Positions 26,605 to 35,069 of a stretch of 60,044 nucleotides of DNA are shown here, piece after piece (the first letter of the stretch is position 1; each line of letters starts with the position of its first letter). The DNA is from Yeosuana marina (GTDB taxonomy: Bacteria > Bacteroidota > Bacteroidia > Flavobacteriales > Flavobacteriaceae). The translations under genes were made by a program, and so were the position numbers. The stretch spans positions 1 through 60,044 of the forward strand of contig NZ_JAAKGI010000026.1 of NCBI RefSeq assembly GCF_011762485.1. Reading direction: 5' to 3'. Below the pieces are notes generated by a model that was given only the letters and a program-made list of their open reading frames with translations, ran no database searches and was not told where the DNA came from.

Positions 26605-28424
26605 TCAAACTTGTTTAATTTATATATTACTTGAGCTTTTCCGTTTATAGTTTCGCTTATATGACAAGCTTTGCAATCTATTTCGGCATGTCTACCTTCA
26701 AGAGGGAAATTGGTAGTATTATGATCAAAATTTTCAGGAAACCAACTACTTGTAACGTGGCACCTTTTACAGTCTGTGACCCCTTCTATTGCAAAGGTAT
26801 CTCCATGTTTATTTTCATGGCAAGACTCACATTTGGTGTCCAAATTAGCAAATTTTTGAATTGTAACTACATTATTATCAGACTTTTCGATGAAATGACA
26901 TGCTCTACAATCAACTTCTGTATGTTTCCCATCCAATCTAAATTTTGTCTTGTTATGGTCAAAACTGTTTATTTTAGACCAACTTTCATTGATATGACAC
27001 GTTTTACAATCATTATCTGGATAAAACTTTTTACTAATAAATCCATCGTGAATATCATTATGACAATCCTTACAATCGGATCCTAAATTTGTAAATGTCC
27101 ATCGTTCTTCTTTTTCACTTACATGACATGCAAAACACGGTGTTGCTACATGAGCTCCTTTTAAAGGAAATTCTGTTTCTTGATGCTTTTCAAGTGTAAA
27201 CAGACTATAATCAAATCCTTCTTGTAAGGAATGACAAGTAACACAATCTGGAACAATCCCATTTTCCTTAAATTCTCCTTTATGATAATCAACATGACAC
27301 TTATTACATGCTGAAAAGTCTATGGCTTTTGTATATCTTCCTTTATGACATTGCTTACAATCTACCTGTAAATGCTTGCCTTCCAAAGGGTAATCCGTCA
27401 AATCATGATTAAAAGACTTCATACTTTTTAACGCAAAAAAACTCGTTTCATTGTGGCACTTGGCACAGTCTAATCCAAATTTACCCTCATGTTGGTCTTT
27501 ATGGCATTTCACACAATTATTTTCTTTTATTCTAAGATTGTCTTGAAACACTAAAAGAGGATTAGTTGTTTCTTTATGACAAGCAAAACAATCAACCTCA
27601 GCGTGTTTTCCTTTTAACGTGAAATTTGTAGTACTGTGATCAAAGGTAGTTTGACCATTAAATAATTTAAAGTCGGTCTCTGTATGGCAGGATTTACAAT
27701 CTCCTGGAAGCTTACTCTCATGAGGATCTTCATGACAGGACTTACAGTCTTGAAAAGCAATCCCTGTAAACTCTTGAAAATCTTCCCCGTTACGTGTTGT
27801 TTTTTTATGACATTTAATACAATCAACTTCAACGTGCTTACCAAGTAGTTTAAAATCTGCTTTATCATGGTTAAACTTTGAAGCAGGTTTAAAAGACTCA
27901 AAATCATGGCATTGTTTACAATCTTTTGGAAGTGTATTTTGATGAAAATCATCGTGACAAGTTAAACACTCTTGATTTAACCCTAAAAAGGTATTGGTTC
28001 TCTTTCTAATCTCTGAGTCTTCAATAAAGTCTGGTTTATGGCATTGATTACAATCAATTGTATTGTGTTTTCCCTCAAGTTTATAACCTGTATCGTCATG
28101 CTTAAAATTATCTTGATCAAAACGAGCCATTTCAAACTTGCGCCCGTTATGGTCACTATGGCACTGAAAGCAATCCTTTTTAATAACAGTAGGATTGGCG
28201 TGCAAACCTTTTTTATTATTTATAAGAGACTGTATTTCTTTATGGCATTCTAAACATTTACTATCCTGTACTTTTTCCCCTATTTCATGGCATTGGGTAC
28301 AATTAGTCATCCCTTCTAGTTTGGCATGAGCTTGAGACAAATCTCCAGGAGATATTTGTCCGTAACCACATATTACCGAAAGGAACAGAAATAAAAGAAT
28401 GCTATTTTTAAGAAATATCTTCAT
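26583..28424 (-). CDS. Multihaem cytochrome c, 23 CxxCH motifs
   Basis: A 613-residue exported protein (signal peptide ending near ICGYGQ) with 23 CxxCH motifs, the last of them (CVDCHS) forming the C terminus. A recurring segment, F(D/N)H...LxGKHxEVDCxxCH, appears about seven times and resembles cytochrome c3/c7-type multihaem modules; the His in GKH is a likely distal ligand. Unlike the downstream 31-haem protein the copies are well diverged. It sits between the membrane oxidoreductase gene (5-base gap) and the 31-haem gene (overlap), consistent with a periplasmic carrier taking electrons from the inner membrane. Confidence 0.92.
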   Translation of the reverse strand: MKIFLKNSILLFLFLSVICGYGQISPGDLSQAHAKLEGMTNCTQCHEIGEKVQDSKCLECHKEIQSLINNKKGLHANPTVIKKDCFQCHSDHNGRKFEMARFDQDNFKHDDTGYKLEGKHNTIDCNQCHKPDFIEDSEIRKRTNTFLGLNQECLTCHDDFHQNTLPKDCKQCHDFESFKPASKFNHDKADFKLLGKHVEVDCIKCHKKTTRNGEDFQEFTGIAFQDCKSCHEDPHESKLPGDCKSCHTETDFKLFNGQTTFDHSTTNFTLKGKHAEVDCFACHKETTNPLLVFQDNLRIKENNCVKCHKDQHEGKFGLDCAKCHNETSFFALKSMKSFNHDLTDYPLEGKHLQVDCKQCHKGRYTKAIDFSACNKCHVDYHKGEFKENGIVPDCVTCHSLQEGFDYSLFTLEKHQETEFPLKGAHVATPCFACHVSEKEERWTFTNLGSDCKDCHNDIHDGFISKKFYPDNDCKTCHINESWSKINSFDHNKTKFRLDGKHTEVDCRACHFIEKSDNNVVTIQKFANLDTKCESCHENKHGDTFAIEGVTDCKRCHVTSSWFPENFDHNTTNFPLEGRHAEIDCKACHISETINGKAQVIYKLNKFECVDCHS

Positions 28425-28429
28425 ATTAA

Positions 28430-29785
28430 CTAATCGTGCCTTTTCATAACGTAACCAAAACGCTTGGTAATATTAACACCAGACTTTTGTAAAAATCCTG
28501 TTGGTAATTCTCCACCTGCAAAAATGTACACCAAATCATTATCTAACTTTTCTGGTTGATCATTTTCATTTATCGTAATCATGACATGATCGTCATGAAT
28601 GGACACAAGATTTGAGTTATAAATAACCTTAACGCTTTTATCATTAATAGCTTGTTCTATTTTTTCTTTATTTTTCGGTTTTAACCTTGAAAACTTGTCT
28701 TTTCTATAGGATAAAATAGCTTCATTTTCATCCTTTAATAATAGAACAGTTTCAATAGCAGAATCCCCACCTCCAACTACTAAAACTTTTTTATTTTTTA
28801 TTCTTTCTGGTTCTAAAAGTCTATAAGCCACTTTGGTTGATTCTTCTCCAGGTACATTAAGTTTTCTTGGGGTTCCGCGTCTACCTATAGCTAATAATAT
28901 ATGATTACAAATATATTCGTCCCCCATTAAAGTTATAACTTTAAACGTATCATTTTCAATAGGAATAATTTGCTCGACCTTTGTGTTTTCTGTTATTTTT
29001 ATATCATGCTCTGTTATAACTTTTTTCCACAGTTGTAATAATTCATCTTTTGAAGTATCGTATAACTTGGCTTTACCATAAAGAGGCAAATCCATTGGTG
29101 CGGTCATGACAATTTTTGATCTAGGAAAGGTATAAACAGTTCCTCCAAGCGAATCTTGTTCTAGAGTAACACTGGTTAATCCATGTTTTTTAGCAGCGAG
29201 CGTTGCCGAAATTCCTGCTGGCCCTGCTCCAACAATAAGTACGTCAATAACATTAGGTTTTGATGGTTTCTTACTTTTAACAATACTATCTATGGCTTGC
29301 TGACCTTGCTCAACACTATTTTTTATAAGTCCCATGCCTCCAAGTTCACCTGCTATATAAATTCCCTTTGTGTTAGTTTCAAAATTTTGATTAACATGAG
29401 GTAAGTCGACACCTCTTGTTTCTGTTCCTATTCTAAGAGAAATAGCTTCAACTGGACAGGCATGAAAACATGCCCCATGACCAATACAATTAGCTGTATT
29501 TATAACTGTAGCAACGCCATCAACAATTCCTAAAATATCCTTTTCAGGACAATCTGCTACACATGCTGCGCTTCCTATACAGGATTTTAAATCGATGTGA
29601 GGATATAAAGACACAGGTTCAAACAAGCCTTCTTCTTTGGCTATGTGAACTTTTTTTTCAACATCTTCAGACTTAACTCGTTTTTTCCGTGTATAGAAAA
29701 AAATCACAATGGCACATAGTAAGAAGACTATACCATACACAATAACTTGTTCTAAAAATACTTCATCTTCCATTAGAATATCCAT
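28430..29785 (-). CDS. Membrane-anchored Fe-S/FAD pyridine nucleotide-type oxidoreductase
   Basis: A 451-residue protein. One membrane helix near residues 14-32 is followed by a ferredoxin-like double motif and then a two-dinucleotide-fold flavoprotein of the thioredoxin reductase superfamily (FAD site VLIVGAGPAGISA, second site VLVVGGGDSAIET, C-terminal IFAGGELPTGFL). The two Fe-S motifs read CIGSAACVADCP and CIGHGACFHACP: in both, the second Cys of CxxCxxCxxxCP is replaced (Ser, His). No CxxC redox disulfide is seen in the flavoprotein part. It probably moves electrons between NAD(P)H or a flavin and the membrane cytochrome encoded just upstream (13-base overlap). Confidence 0.85.
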   Translation of the reverse strand: MDILMEDEVFLEQVIVYGIVFLLCAIVIFFYTRKKRVKSEDVEKKVHIAKEEGLFEPVSLYPHIDLKSCIGSAACVADCPEKDILGIVDGVATVINTANCIGHGACFHACPVEAISLRIGTETRGVDLPHVNQNFETNTKGIYIAGELGGMGLIKNSVEQGQQAIDSIVKSKKPSKPNVIDVLIVGAGPAGISATLAAKKHGLTSVTLEQDSLGGTVYTFPRSKIVMTAPMDLPLYGKAKLYDTSKDELLQLWKKVITEHDIKITENTKVEQIIPIENDTFKVITLMGDEYICNHILLAIGRRGTPRKLNVPGEESTKVAYRLLEPERIKNKKVLVVGGGDSAIETVLLLKDENEAILSYRKDKFSRLKPKNKEKIEQAINDKSVKVIYNSNLVSIHDDHVMITINENDQPEKLDNDLVYIFAGGELPTGFLQKSGVNITKRFGYVMKRHD

Positions 29786-30594
29786 TTATAACCAAAAGCC
29801 AACGTAACTCCAACATGAATGACCACAATTACAAGCATAATTAATGCAAACGGTAAGTGTGCTACATGCCAGTATTTAAAAAGCTTTTGCATGAGTAATA
29901 GTCTATCTATCTTTTTGGATAAAGACATATCATCCTTTACCAATTTTAAAATGTAATGCCTATCCTCTTTTGGGAAATTTTTCCTTTTAAGTTCTCTTTT
30001 AAGTTTTCTAACATCCTTGGAAGATGGTTTTTCTGCATTTGAAATATTGAGAATAACTTGTTTGGTTTGGTCATCCACTTCAATCTCATCCTGTATCGTT
30101 GTGGCCAAATCGGTTTTTAAACCTTTTACTTCGTTAAGAGTTAGTTCTCTTCCTTCAAGTGTTCTTGGTATTTGAATATAAATAAACCGTCCTACCACAC
30201 CACTTAAAACAACCGCTACCATGCTCCAAAATGCAATAGACACAATCCCTCCAAATTTAAAAGCCGTATGAAATAAAATCATGATAGGGCCCAAAGTGCA
30301 TAAAAAAATATGAAACTCTAATAAATATTTTAAACGAATTATTTTTGATAAAAAATTATATCGCTTTCTGGCTATGTAGATTGTTACGCCAAAAAGGATA
30401 AGAAGTGTTCCTACAATACCTAAGCCATGACCATAGACTCCGCTGGGTTTAAACCACTTGTGTTCTGGATGATAAAAGCGTTCTTCTAAAGGGGTATTAT
30501 AATATGTGTAGCCTATATAACTAAGGTAGGCAGTAACAACTAAAATAATTAATACCATTAAGGCTATATAAGCACTATGTATCTGTTTATTCAA
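29773..30594 (-). CDS. Five-helix b-type cytochrome-like membrane protein
   Basis: A 273-residue membrane protein, first gene of the operon. Membrane helices lie near residues 8-28, 55-75, 90-112, 118-140 and 247-268, with a basic cytoplasmic-type loop of about 100 residues (145-240) before the last. His56, His95, His109, His246 and His260 are in or near helices and could ligate one or two haem b, as in cytochrome b561 or ferric reductase-like proteins. It would pass electrons between the Fe-S/FAD protein or quinone and the periplasmic multihaem cytochromes. Haem binding is inferred from His placement only. Confidence 0.75.
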   Translation of the reverse strand: MNKQIHSAYIALMVLIILVVTAYLSYIGYTYYNTPLEERFYHPEHKWFKPSGVYGHGLGIVGTLLILFGVTIYIARKRYNFLSKIIRLKYLLEFHIFLCTLGPIMILFHTAFKFGGIVSIAFWSMVAVVLSGVVGRFIYIQIPRTLEGRELTLNEVKGLKTDLATTIQDEIEVDDQTKQVILNISNAEKPSSKDVRKLKRELKRKNFPKEDRHYILKLVKDDMSLSKKIDRLLLMQKLFKYWHVAHLPFALIMLVIVVIHVGVTLAFGYKWIF

Positions 30595-30977
30595 TGGTTA
30601 GTTTTAATTTGGGTTAACTTATGTACGACAATATATCTGTGTTTGGATTTTTCAAGAGTTTATATGCTTTATGTAATACAATTAACCCTAAAAAAACCCT
30701 ACCATAAAATACTTTTACACCATTGTTCGTCAAGCAATTAACTAAATAATTTCCAATAAAAAAAACCCATACTAAAAATTAGTACGGGTTCATATTTTTT
30801 TAAAACTAAAAAATATTCGTAAAATATTATATAATTATAACCTTACATGCATCGTGAAATTCCAAAAAAAAAGTGCAACTCTATTCTATAAGTTATAAGA
30901 TTTAAAGCGCTAATTTACCACTAACAAAATTTAAATTTATTGCCTTAGCCTGGTAAAGTAATTCACAAGAAATCTCT
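30595..30977. other. Intergenic region upstream of the cytochrome operon
   Basis: About 380 bases. It should contain the promoter of the leftward cytochrome operon, but no exact TAnnTTTG box was found on the minus strand. The only clear structure is the hairpin at 30764-30790. No small gene or RNA was recognised. Confidence 0.5.
30764..30790. terminator. Intrinsic terminator hairpin
   Basis: AACCCATACTAA (30764-30775) pairs with TTAGTACGGGTT (30779-30790) with one mismatch. It has an A run on its left and a T run on its right, so it could stop transcription in both directions. It is probably the end of the transcript of the 94-residue gene on the minus strand. Confidence 0.7.
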
Positions 30978-31262
30978 CTAACTTATTTTGAGATTTTTCA
31001 TTTCTCTTTCTTGCTTTTTTTGCTCCAATCTTTCTAATTCAAGCTTAATTTCTTGACTACGCTTGTTTAATTGTCCGATTTTCTCTTCTCTACTTTTTTG
31101 TTTTAGAATTTTTTCTTCAAGTAATAATTGTTCTTTTTTAAGTTCAATTTTTTTTAACTTTTTTTCTTGAATTTTTTCTAAAACGACAGACGCATATGCA
31201 TAACCATACATACATATGAAGAGTAATGCTACAATTCCTAAAATGACATAACCATTTTCCAT
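30978..31262 (-). CDS. Small membrane-anchored coiled-coil protein
   Basis: A 94-residue protein with one N-terminal membrane helix (residues 4-28, GYVILGIVALLFICMYGYAYA). A long Lys/Glu-rich coiled coil follows to the end (EKKLKKIELKKEQLLLEEK, ELERLEQKKQERE). The family is not recognised. It stands alone between two gaps, with a terminator hairpin about 190 bases downstream. Topology suggests an inner-membrane protein with the coiled coil in the cytoplasm or periplasm; the charge balance does not decide this. Confidence 0.65.
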   Translation of the reverse strand: MENGYVILGIVALLFICMYGYAYASVVLEKIQEKKLKKIELKKEQLLLEEKILKQKSREEKIGQLNKRSQEIKLELERLEQKKQEREMKNLKIS

Positions 31263-31566
31263 GAGGGTGAGGGATGAAATTAATTAATTAAAATATTTAA
31301 AATTTAATTTTTCTCAAAAAAACTTGATTTTTTTTAAGAATATATAAATCTGTATTCAAAATTAATAAAATAGATTCTTTGATTAAAAATTAATAGTTAA
31401 AGCACAAAAAAAAGTAGTCAAAATCAAAATAAAAGTATAACGGCTTAGTTTTTAATACCGTAGAGGTTTAAACTATTACATAAAAAAACTGCTTCATTTA
31501 TTATTATGAAACAGTTTTTAAAAAATTTATTAAGTACTAAAATCGTGATAACCTCAAAATTTCATT
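31263..31566. other. AT-rich gap with the pdhC terminator
   Basis: About 300 bases with no gene seen. It holds the terminator of the pdh operon (31484-31519) and presumably the promoter of the 94-residue gene. A TAATTTTG box (31357-31364, minus strand) is present, but it lacks a TTG at the right distance. Confidence 0.5.
31484..31519 (-). terminator. Terminator of the pdhA-pdhC operon
   Basis: 14-base arms (31484-31497 and 31506-31519) with one mismatch and an 8-base loop. The minus-strand transcript ends in a T run. It lies 47 bases after the pdhC stop. Confidence 0.75.
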
Positions 31567-33192
31567 TTACACTAACATAGTTACAGGATTTTCAATATAT
31601 CCTTTTAATGTTTGAAGAAATTGGGCCCCAGTTGCTCCATCTACTGTTCTATGATCGCAAGCTAACGATAATTTCATAGTATTACCAACTACAATCTGAC
31701 CATTTTTAACCACCGGTTTTTCAACAATATTTCCAACAGAAAGAATTGCTGAATTAGGTTGATTAATGATTGATGTAAAAGTATCTATACCAAACATTCC
31801 TAAATTCGAAACGGTAAATGTACTACCTTCCATATCAGCTGGCGTTAATTTTTTATTTCTTGCTTTACCAGCTAAATCCTTAACAGCAGCACCAATTTGT
31901 GGTAAACTTTGCTCATTTGCAAACTTAACAACAGGCACAACCAATCCATCTGGAACGGCAACTGCCACACCAATATGCACGTGGTGATTTAAGCGCATTT
32001 TATCTGGAAACCATTGTGAATTTACTTGTGGGTGCTGTTTTAATGCTAAAGCACATGCTTTAACAATCATATCATTATAAGATATTTTGGTATCTGGAAT
32101 GGTATTAAACTGAGCACGAAACGCTATAGCATTATCCATATCAAACTCCACACTTAAATAATAGTGAGGGGCAGAAAATTTAGAATTTGTTAATGCTTTT
32201 GCTATGGCTTTACGCATTTGTGAGTTTGTTATATCCTCAAAATCTTCTTGACCCATTGGTACAAATTTACCAACAGATGCAGCTGAAGAAGCGGCTGGCA
32301 CAAAATTCTCAACATCGGACTTTACAATACGTCCGTTATCTCCAGATCCTTGAACCTGTGATAAATCAATACCCTTCTCCTCTGCTATTTTTTTAGCTAA
32401 AGGAGATGCAAATAATCGTCCGTTTGAAGATACCGAAGCAACAGGTTTTGATGCTTTAGGAGTCTCCTGCTTTGGAGTATCAGAAACTTTTGGTGTTTCT
32501 GCTTTTGGAGCTTCAGCTTTCTTAGGAGCTTCTTCTATTTTATCTACAGATTTATTAAAATTAGCAGCAACTCCTGAAACATCTGTTCCTGCAGGACCAA
32601 TAATAGCTAATAGAGAATCTACTTTTGCAGATTCACCTTCCTTTAATCCTATTTGTAGTAAGGTACCAGATTGGAACGATTCAAACTCCATAGTTGCCTT
32701 ATCGGTTTCTATTTCTGCTAAAATATCACCTTCAGAAACCTCATCACCAACTTTTTTAAGCCATTTAGCAACAGTTCCCTCTTCCATAGTGTCACTCAAA
32801 CGCGGCATTGTTACAACAATAACACCTTCAGGTAAATCAACATCCGCAGTTGTTTTTTCTTTAGATTCTGTAGGTTCTTGAGCAACTTCTTTTGATTCTT
32901 CTTTTTTTGTTTCAGTAGAAGATGATCCGTTAACTAAATCTGAAATATCTTCACCTTCCTCTCCAATAATTGCTAAAAGTTCATCTACTTTGGTTGTCTC
33001 TCCTTCTTGAACTCCAATATGAAGTAAGGTTCCTTCGTTAAAAGATTCAAACTCCATGGTAGCTTTATCGGTTTCAATTTCTGCTAATATATCTCCTTCT
33101 TCAACCTTATCACCAACTTTCTTTAACCAAGTGGCAACAGTTCCTTCTTCCATGGTGTCGCTTAAACGCGGCATATTTACTACTATAGCCAT
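31567..33192 (-). CDS. pdhC: Pyruvate dehydrogenase E2, dihydrolipoamide acetyltransferase
   Basis: A 541-residue E2 subunit of the pyruvate dehydrogenase complex. Two lipoyl domains are present, each with the ETDKATMEFESF lipoylation motif (Lys near residues 44 and 167). An Ala/Pro/Lys-rich linker follows, then a peripheral subunit-binding domain (ASPLAKKIAEEKGIDL, about 262-297) and the catalytic acyltransferase domain with the DHRTVDGA active site near the C terminus. It transfers acetyl groups to CoA in the cytoplasm. It is co-transcribed with pdhA (3-base gap). The E1 beta gene is not in the window, as is usual for flavobacteria where it stands apart. Confidence 0.95.
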   Translation of the reverse strand: MAIVVNMPRLSDTMEEGTVATWLKKVGDKVEEGDILAEIETDKATMEFESFNEGTLLHIGVQEGETTKVDELLAIIGEEGEDISDLVNGSSSTETKKEESKEVAQEPTESKEKTTADVDLPEGVIVVTMPRLSDTMEEGTVAKWLKKVGDEVSEGDILAEIETDKATMEFESFQSGTLLQIGLKEGESAKVDSLLAIIGPAGTDVSGVAANFNKSVDKIEEAPKKAEAPKAETPKVSDTPKQETPKASKPVASVSSNGRLFASPLAKKIAEEKGIDLSQVQGSGDNGRIVKSDVENFVPAASSAASVGKFVPMGQEDFEDITNSQMRKAIAKALTNSKFSAPHYYLSVEFDMDNAIAFRAQFNTIPDTKISYNDMIVKACALALKQHPQVNSQWFPDKMRLNHHVHIGVAVAVPDGLVVPVVKFANEQSLPQIGAAVKDLAGKARNKKLTPADMEGSTFTVSNLGMFGIDTFTSIINQPNSAILSVGNIVEKPVVKNGQIVVGNTMKLSLACDHRTVDGATGAQFLQTLKGYIENPVTMLV

Positions 33193-33195
33193 AGT

Positions 33196-34194
33196 TTATA
33201 ATTTATGTTTTATAAATGGGTAATCTTCTTGCTCATAAACCACATCGTACATGACGCTTTTGTCTGGGAATGGTGATTCTTCTGCAAATTTTTCGCATTC
33301 TGCAACTAAACTCTTAACGCGTTTGTCAATAACTTTTAAATCATCTTCAGTCGCATATTTCTTTTCTAATATCACATCCTTTACTTGAGTAATAGGGTCA
33401 ATTTTCTTGTACTCTTCAACCTCATCTTTAGTTCTATAATGCTGCGCATCACTCATTGAATGCCCTCTGTAACGATATGTTTTTAACTCTAAAAATGTTG
33501 GCCCTTCTCCACGACGTGCTCTTTGGATGGCTTCATCAAAAGCTTCAGCAACTTTTACAGGATTCATACCATCAACTGGTCCGCAAGGCATTTCATATCC
33601 TTTTCCTAATTTCCATATATCAGTATGATTTGCCGTTCTAGCAACAGAAGTACCCATAGCATATCCATTGTTTTCGCAAACAAATACAACAGGTAGATTC
33701 CATAACATTGCTAAATTAAACGTTTCATGCAAAGAACCCTGACGAGCAGCGCCATCTCCAAAACAACATAAAGTAACAGCATCGCTACCATGGTATTTAT
33801 CTCCAAATGCCATACCAGCACCCAACGGAATTTGTCCTCCTACAATACCATGACCACCAAAAAAGCGGTGTTCTTTAGAAAATATATGCATAGAGCCACC
33901 TAAACCTTGAGAGGTACCTGTTGCCTTTCCATATAGTTCAGCCATAATACGTTTAGGATCTACACCCATTCCTATTGGTTGTACATGATTTCTATAAGCG
34001 GTTATCATCTTGTCTTTAGTCAAATCCATAGCGTGTAAAGCACCAGCTAATACAGCCTCTTGACCATTGTATAAATGAAGAAACCCTCTTACCTTTTGTT
34101 GGATATATACAGCTGCCAACTTGTCCTCAAATTTTCTCCAGAACAGCATGTCCTCATACCATTTAAGATATGTATTTTTAGTGATTTTTTGCAT
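33196..34194 (-). CDS. pdhA: Pyruvate dehydrogenase E1 component, alpha subunit
   Basis: A 332-residue thiamine diphosphate-dependent E1 alpha subunit. The GGSMHIF and GGHGIVGGQIPLGAG stretches and the ThDP-binding GDGAARQGSLHE...NN motif (residues of about 135-165) are diagnostic, and the phosphorylation-loop-like YRGHSMSD is present near residue 245. It decarboxylates pyruvate and passes the acetyl group to the E2 encoded directly downstream. Start ATG at 34194; a good -7 box lies 32 bases upstream. Confidence 0.95.
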   Translation of the reverse strand: MQKITKNTYLKWYEDMLFWRKFEDKLAAVYIQQKVRGFLHLYNGQEAVLAGALHAMDLTKDKMITAYRNHVQPIGMGVDPKRIMAELYGKATGTSQGLGGSMHIFSKEHRFFGGHGIVGGQIPLGAGMAFGDKYHGSDAVTLCCFGDGAARQGSLHETFNLAMLWNLPVVFVCENNGYAMGTSVARTANHTDIWKLGKGYEMPCGPVDGMNPVKVAEAFDEAIQRARRGEGPTFLELKTYRYRGHSMSDAQHYRTKDEVEEYKKIDPITQVKDVILEKKYATEDDLKVIDKRVKSLVAECEKFAEESPFPDKSVMYDVVYEQEDYPFIKHKL

Positions 34195-34225
34195 TGACTA
34201 TTTTATGTTTTACTTATAAAGAGTA

Positions 34226-34233
34226 CAAAAGTA
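34226..34233 (-). promoter_or_regulatory. Possible -7 box of pdhA
   Basis: TACTTTTG on the minus strand matches TAnnTTTG, 32 bases before the pdhA start. No TTG is found at the -33 distance. Confidence 0.4.
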
Positions 34234-34403
34234 ATACTTTGTCTCCTATTGAAAAAGTCTTAATTAATTAAAGTCTAAAAAATATTTAAAAAAAAGGTGT
34301 AGACCTTCAACATTGAATTTTTAATAATTTTGATCAAAAATAATGTCATATCAAAAAAATTAAGAGGCTGCTTCTATCAAAATTTATTAGATTTCTTATA
34401 AAA

Positions 34404-34886
34404 CTAGAGAACTTTTTTATCAAATACTAAGGGTAATAAATTTGCTAAAGAATTTGATTTTGCAATTTTACCTACTTCACCCATAAAATAAATCTCAATA
34501 GGGGTCTCTTGTTTTATTTCATATTCTGCAATAGCTTGTCTGCATGAACCGCAAGGTGGAATAGGGCTTGTTGTTTGGTTATTTTTAGAACCTGCTGAAA
34601 TAGCCATTCTTATCACTTTAGCATTGGGATATTTAGATCCAGCATAAAATATTGCAGTACGCTCCGCACACAACCCTGATGGATATGATGCGTTTTCTTG
34701 ATTATTACCAGTAATAATTTTGTTATTATCTAAAAGTAAAGCGGCTCCTACATAAAAGTTTGAGTAGGGAGCATACGCACGTTCTCTAGCTTCAATAGCC
34801 TTATTCATTAATAAAACAACATCCTTTGGTAATTCATCGAGAGTATCATAAAGATAAAGTGTCGATTCAATTTTTACTTCTTTCAT
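34404..34886 (-). CDS. cdd: Cytidine deaminase
   Basis: A 160-residue zinc-dependent cytidine deaminase of pyrimidine salvage, converting (deoxy)cytidine to uridine. The zinc and catalytic motifs are CAERTAIFYA (Cys ligand and catalytic Glu) and PPCGSCRQ (two Cys ligands), the tetrameric-type pattern. The RAYAPYSNFYVGAAL substrate motif is present. It lies between the pdh genes and porV on the same strand, with gaps of about 200 bases either side, so it is probably transcribed separately. Confidence 0.93.
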   Translation of the reverse strand: MKEVKIESTLYLYDTLDELPKDVVLLMNKAIEARERAYAPYSNFYVGAALLLDNNKIITGNNQENASYPSGLCAERTAIFYAGSKYPNAKVIRMAISAGSKNNQTTSPIPPCGSCRQAIAEYEIKQETPIEIYFMGEVGKIAKSNSLANLLPLVFDKKVL

Positions 34887-35015
34887 CTGTTAATTTGTGT
34901 TTTTATAGGTCAGATGAAATGCTCTTGAGAAACATTCTAGCTGTTTTTTAAAATTTTTTCGCATGTATTTTATTTCCTATTCTAACCTATAAAGTTAAGA
35001 AACAATTTTAGACAA

Positions 35016-35049
35016 AAAAACTATTGCCTCCATGAGAGCAATAGTTTTT
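35016..35049 (-). terminator. Terminator of porU-porV
   Basis: Perfect 12-base arms (35016-35027 and 35038-35049) around a 10-base loop, ending in a T run on the minus strand, 20 bases after the porV stop. Confidence 0.8.
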
Positions 35050-35069
35050 ATTTAACGTTTAATAGTTAA

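Noticed and set aside
26631..27086. 151-codon open frame on the plus strand
   Set aside because: It is antisense to the 23-haem cytochrome; its composition mirrors the Cys/His codons on the other strand.
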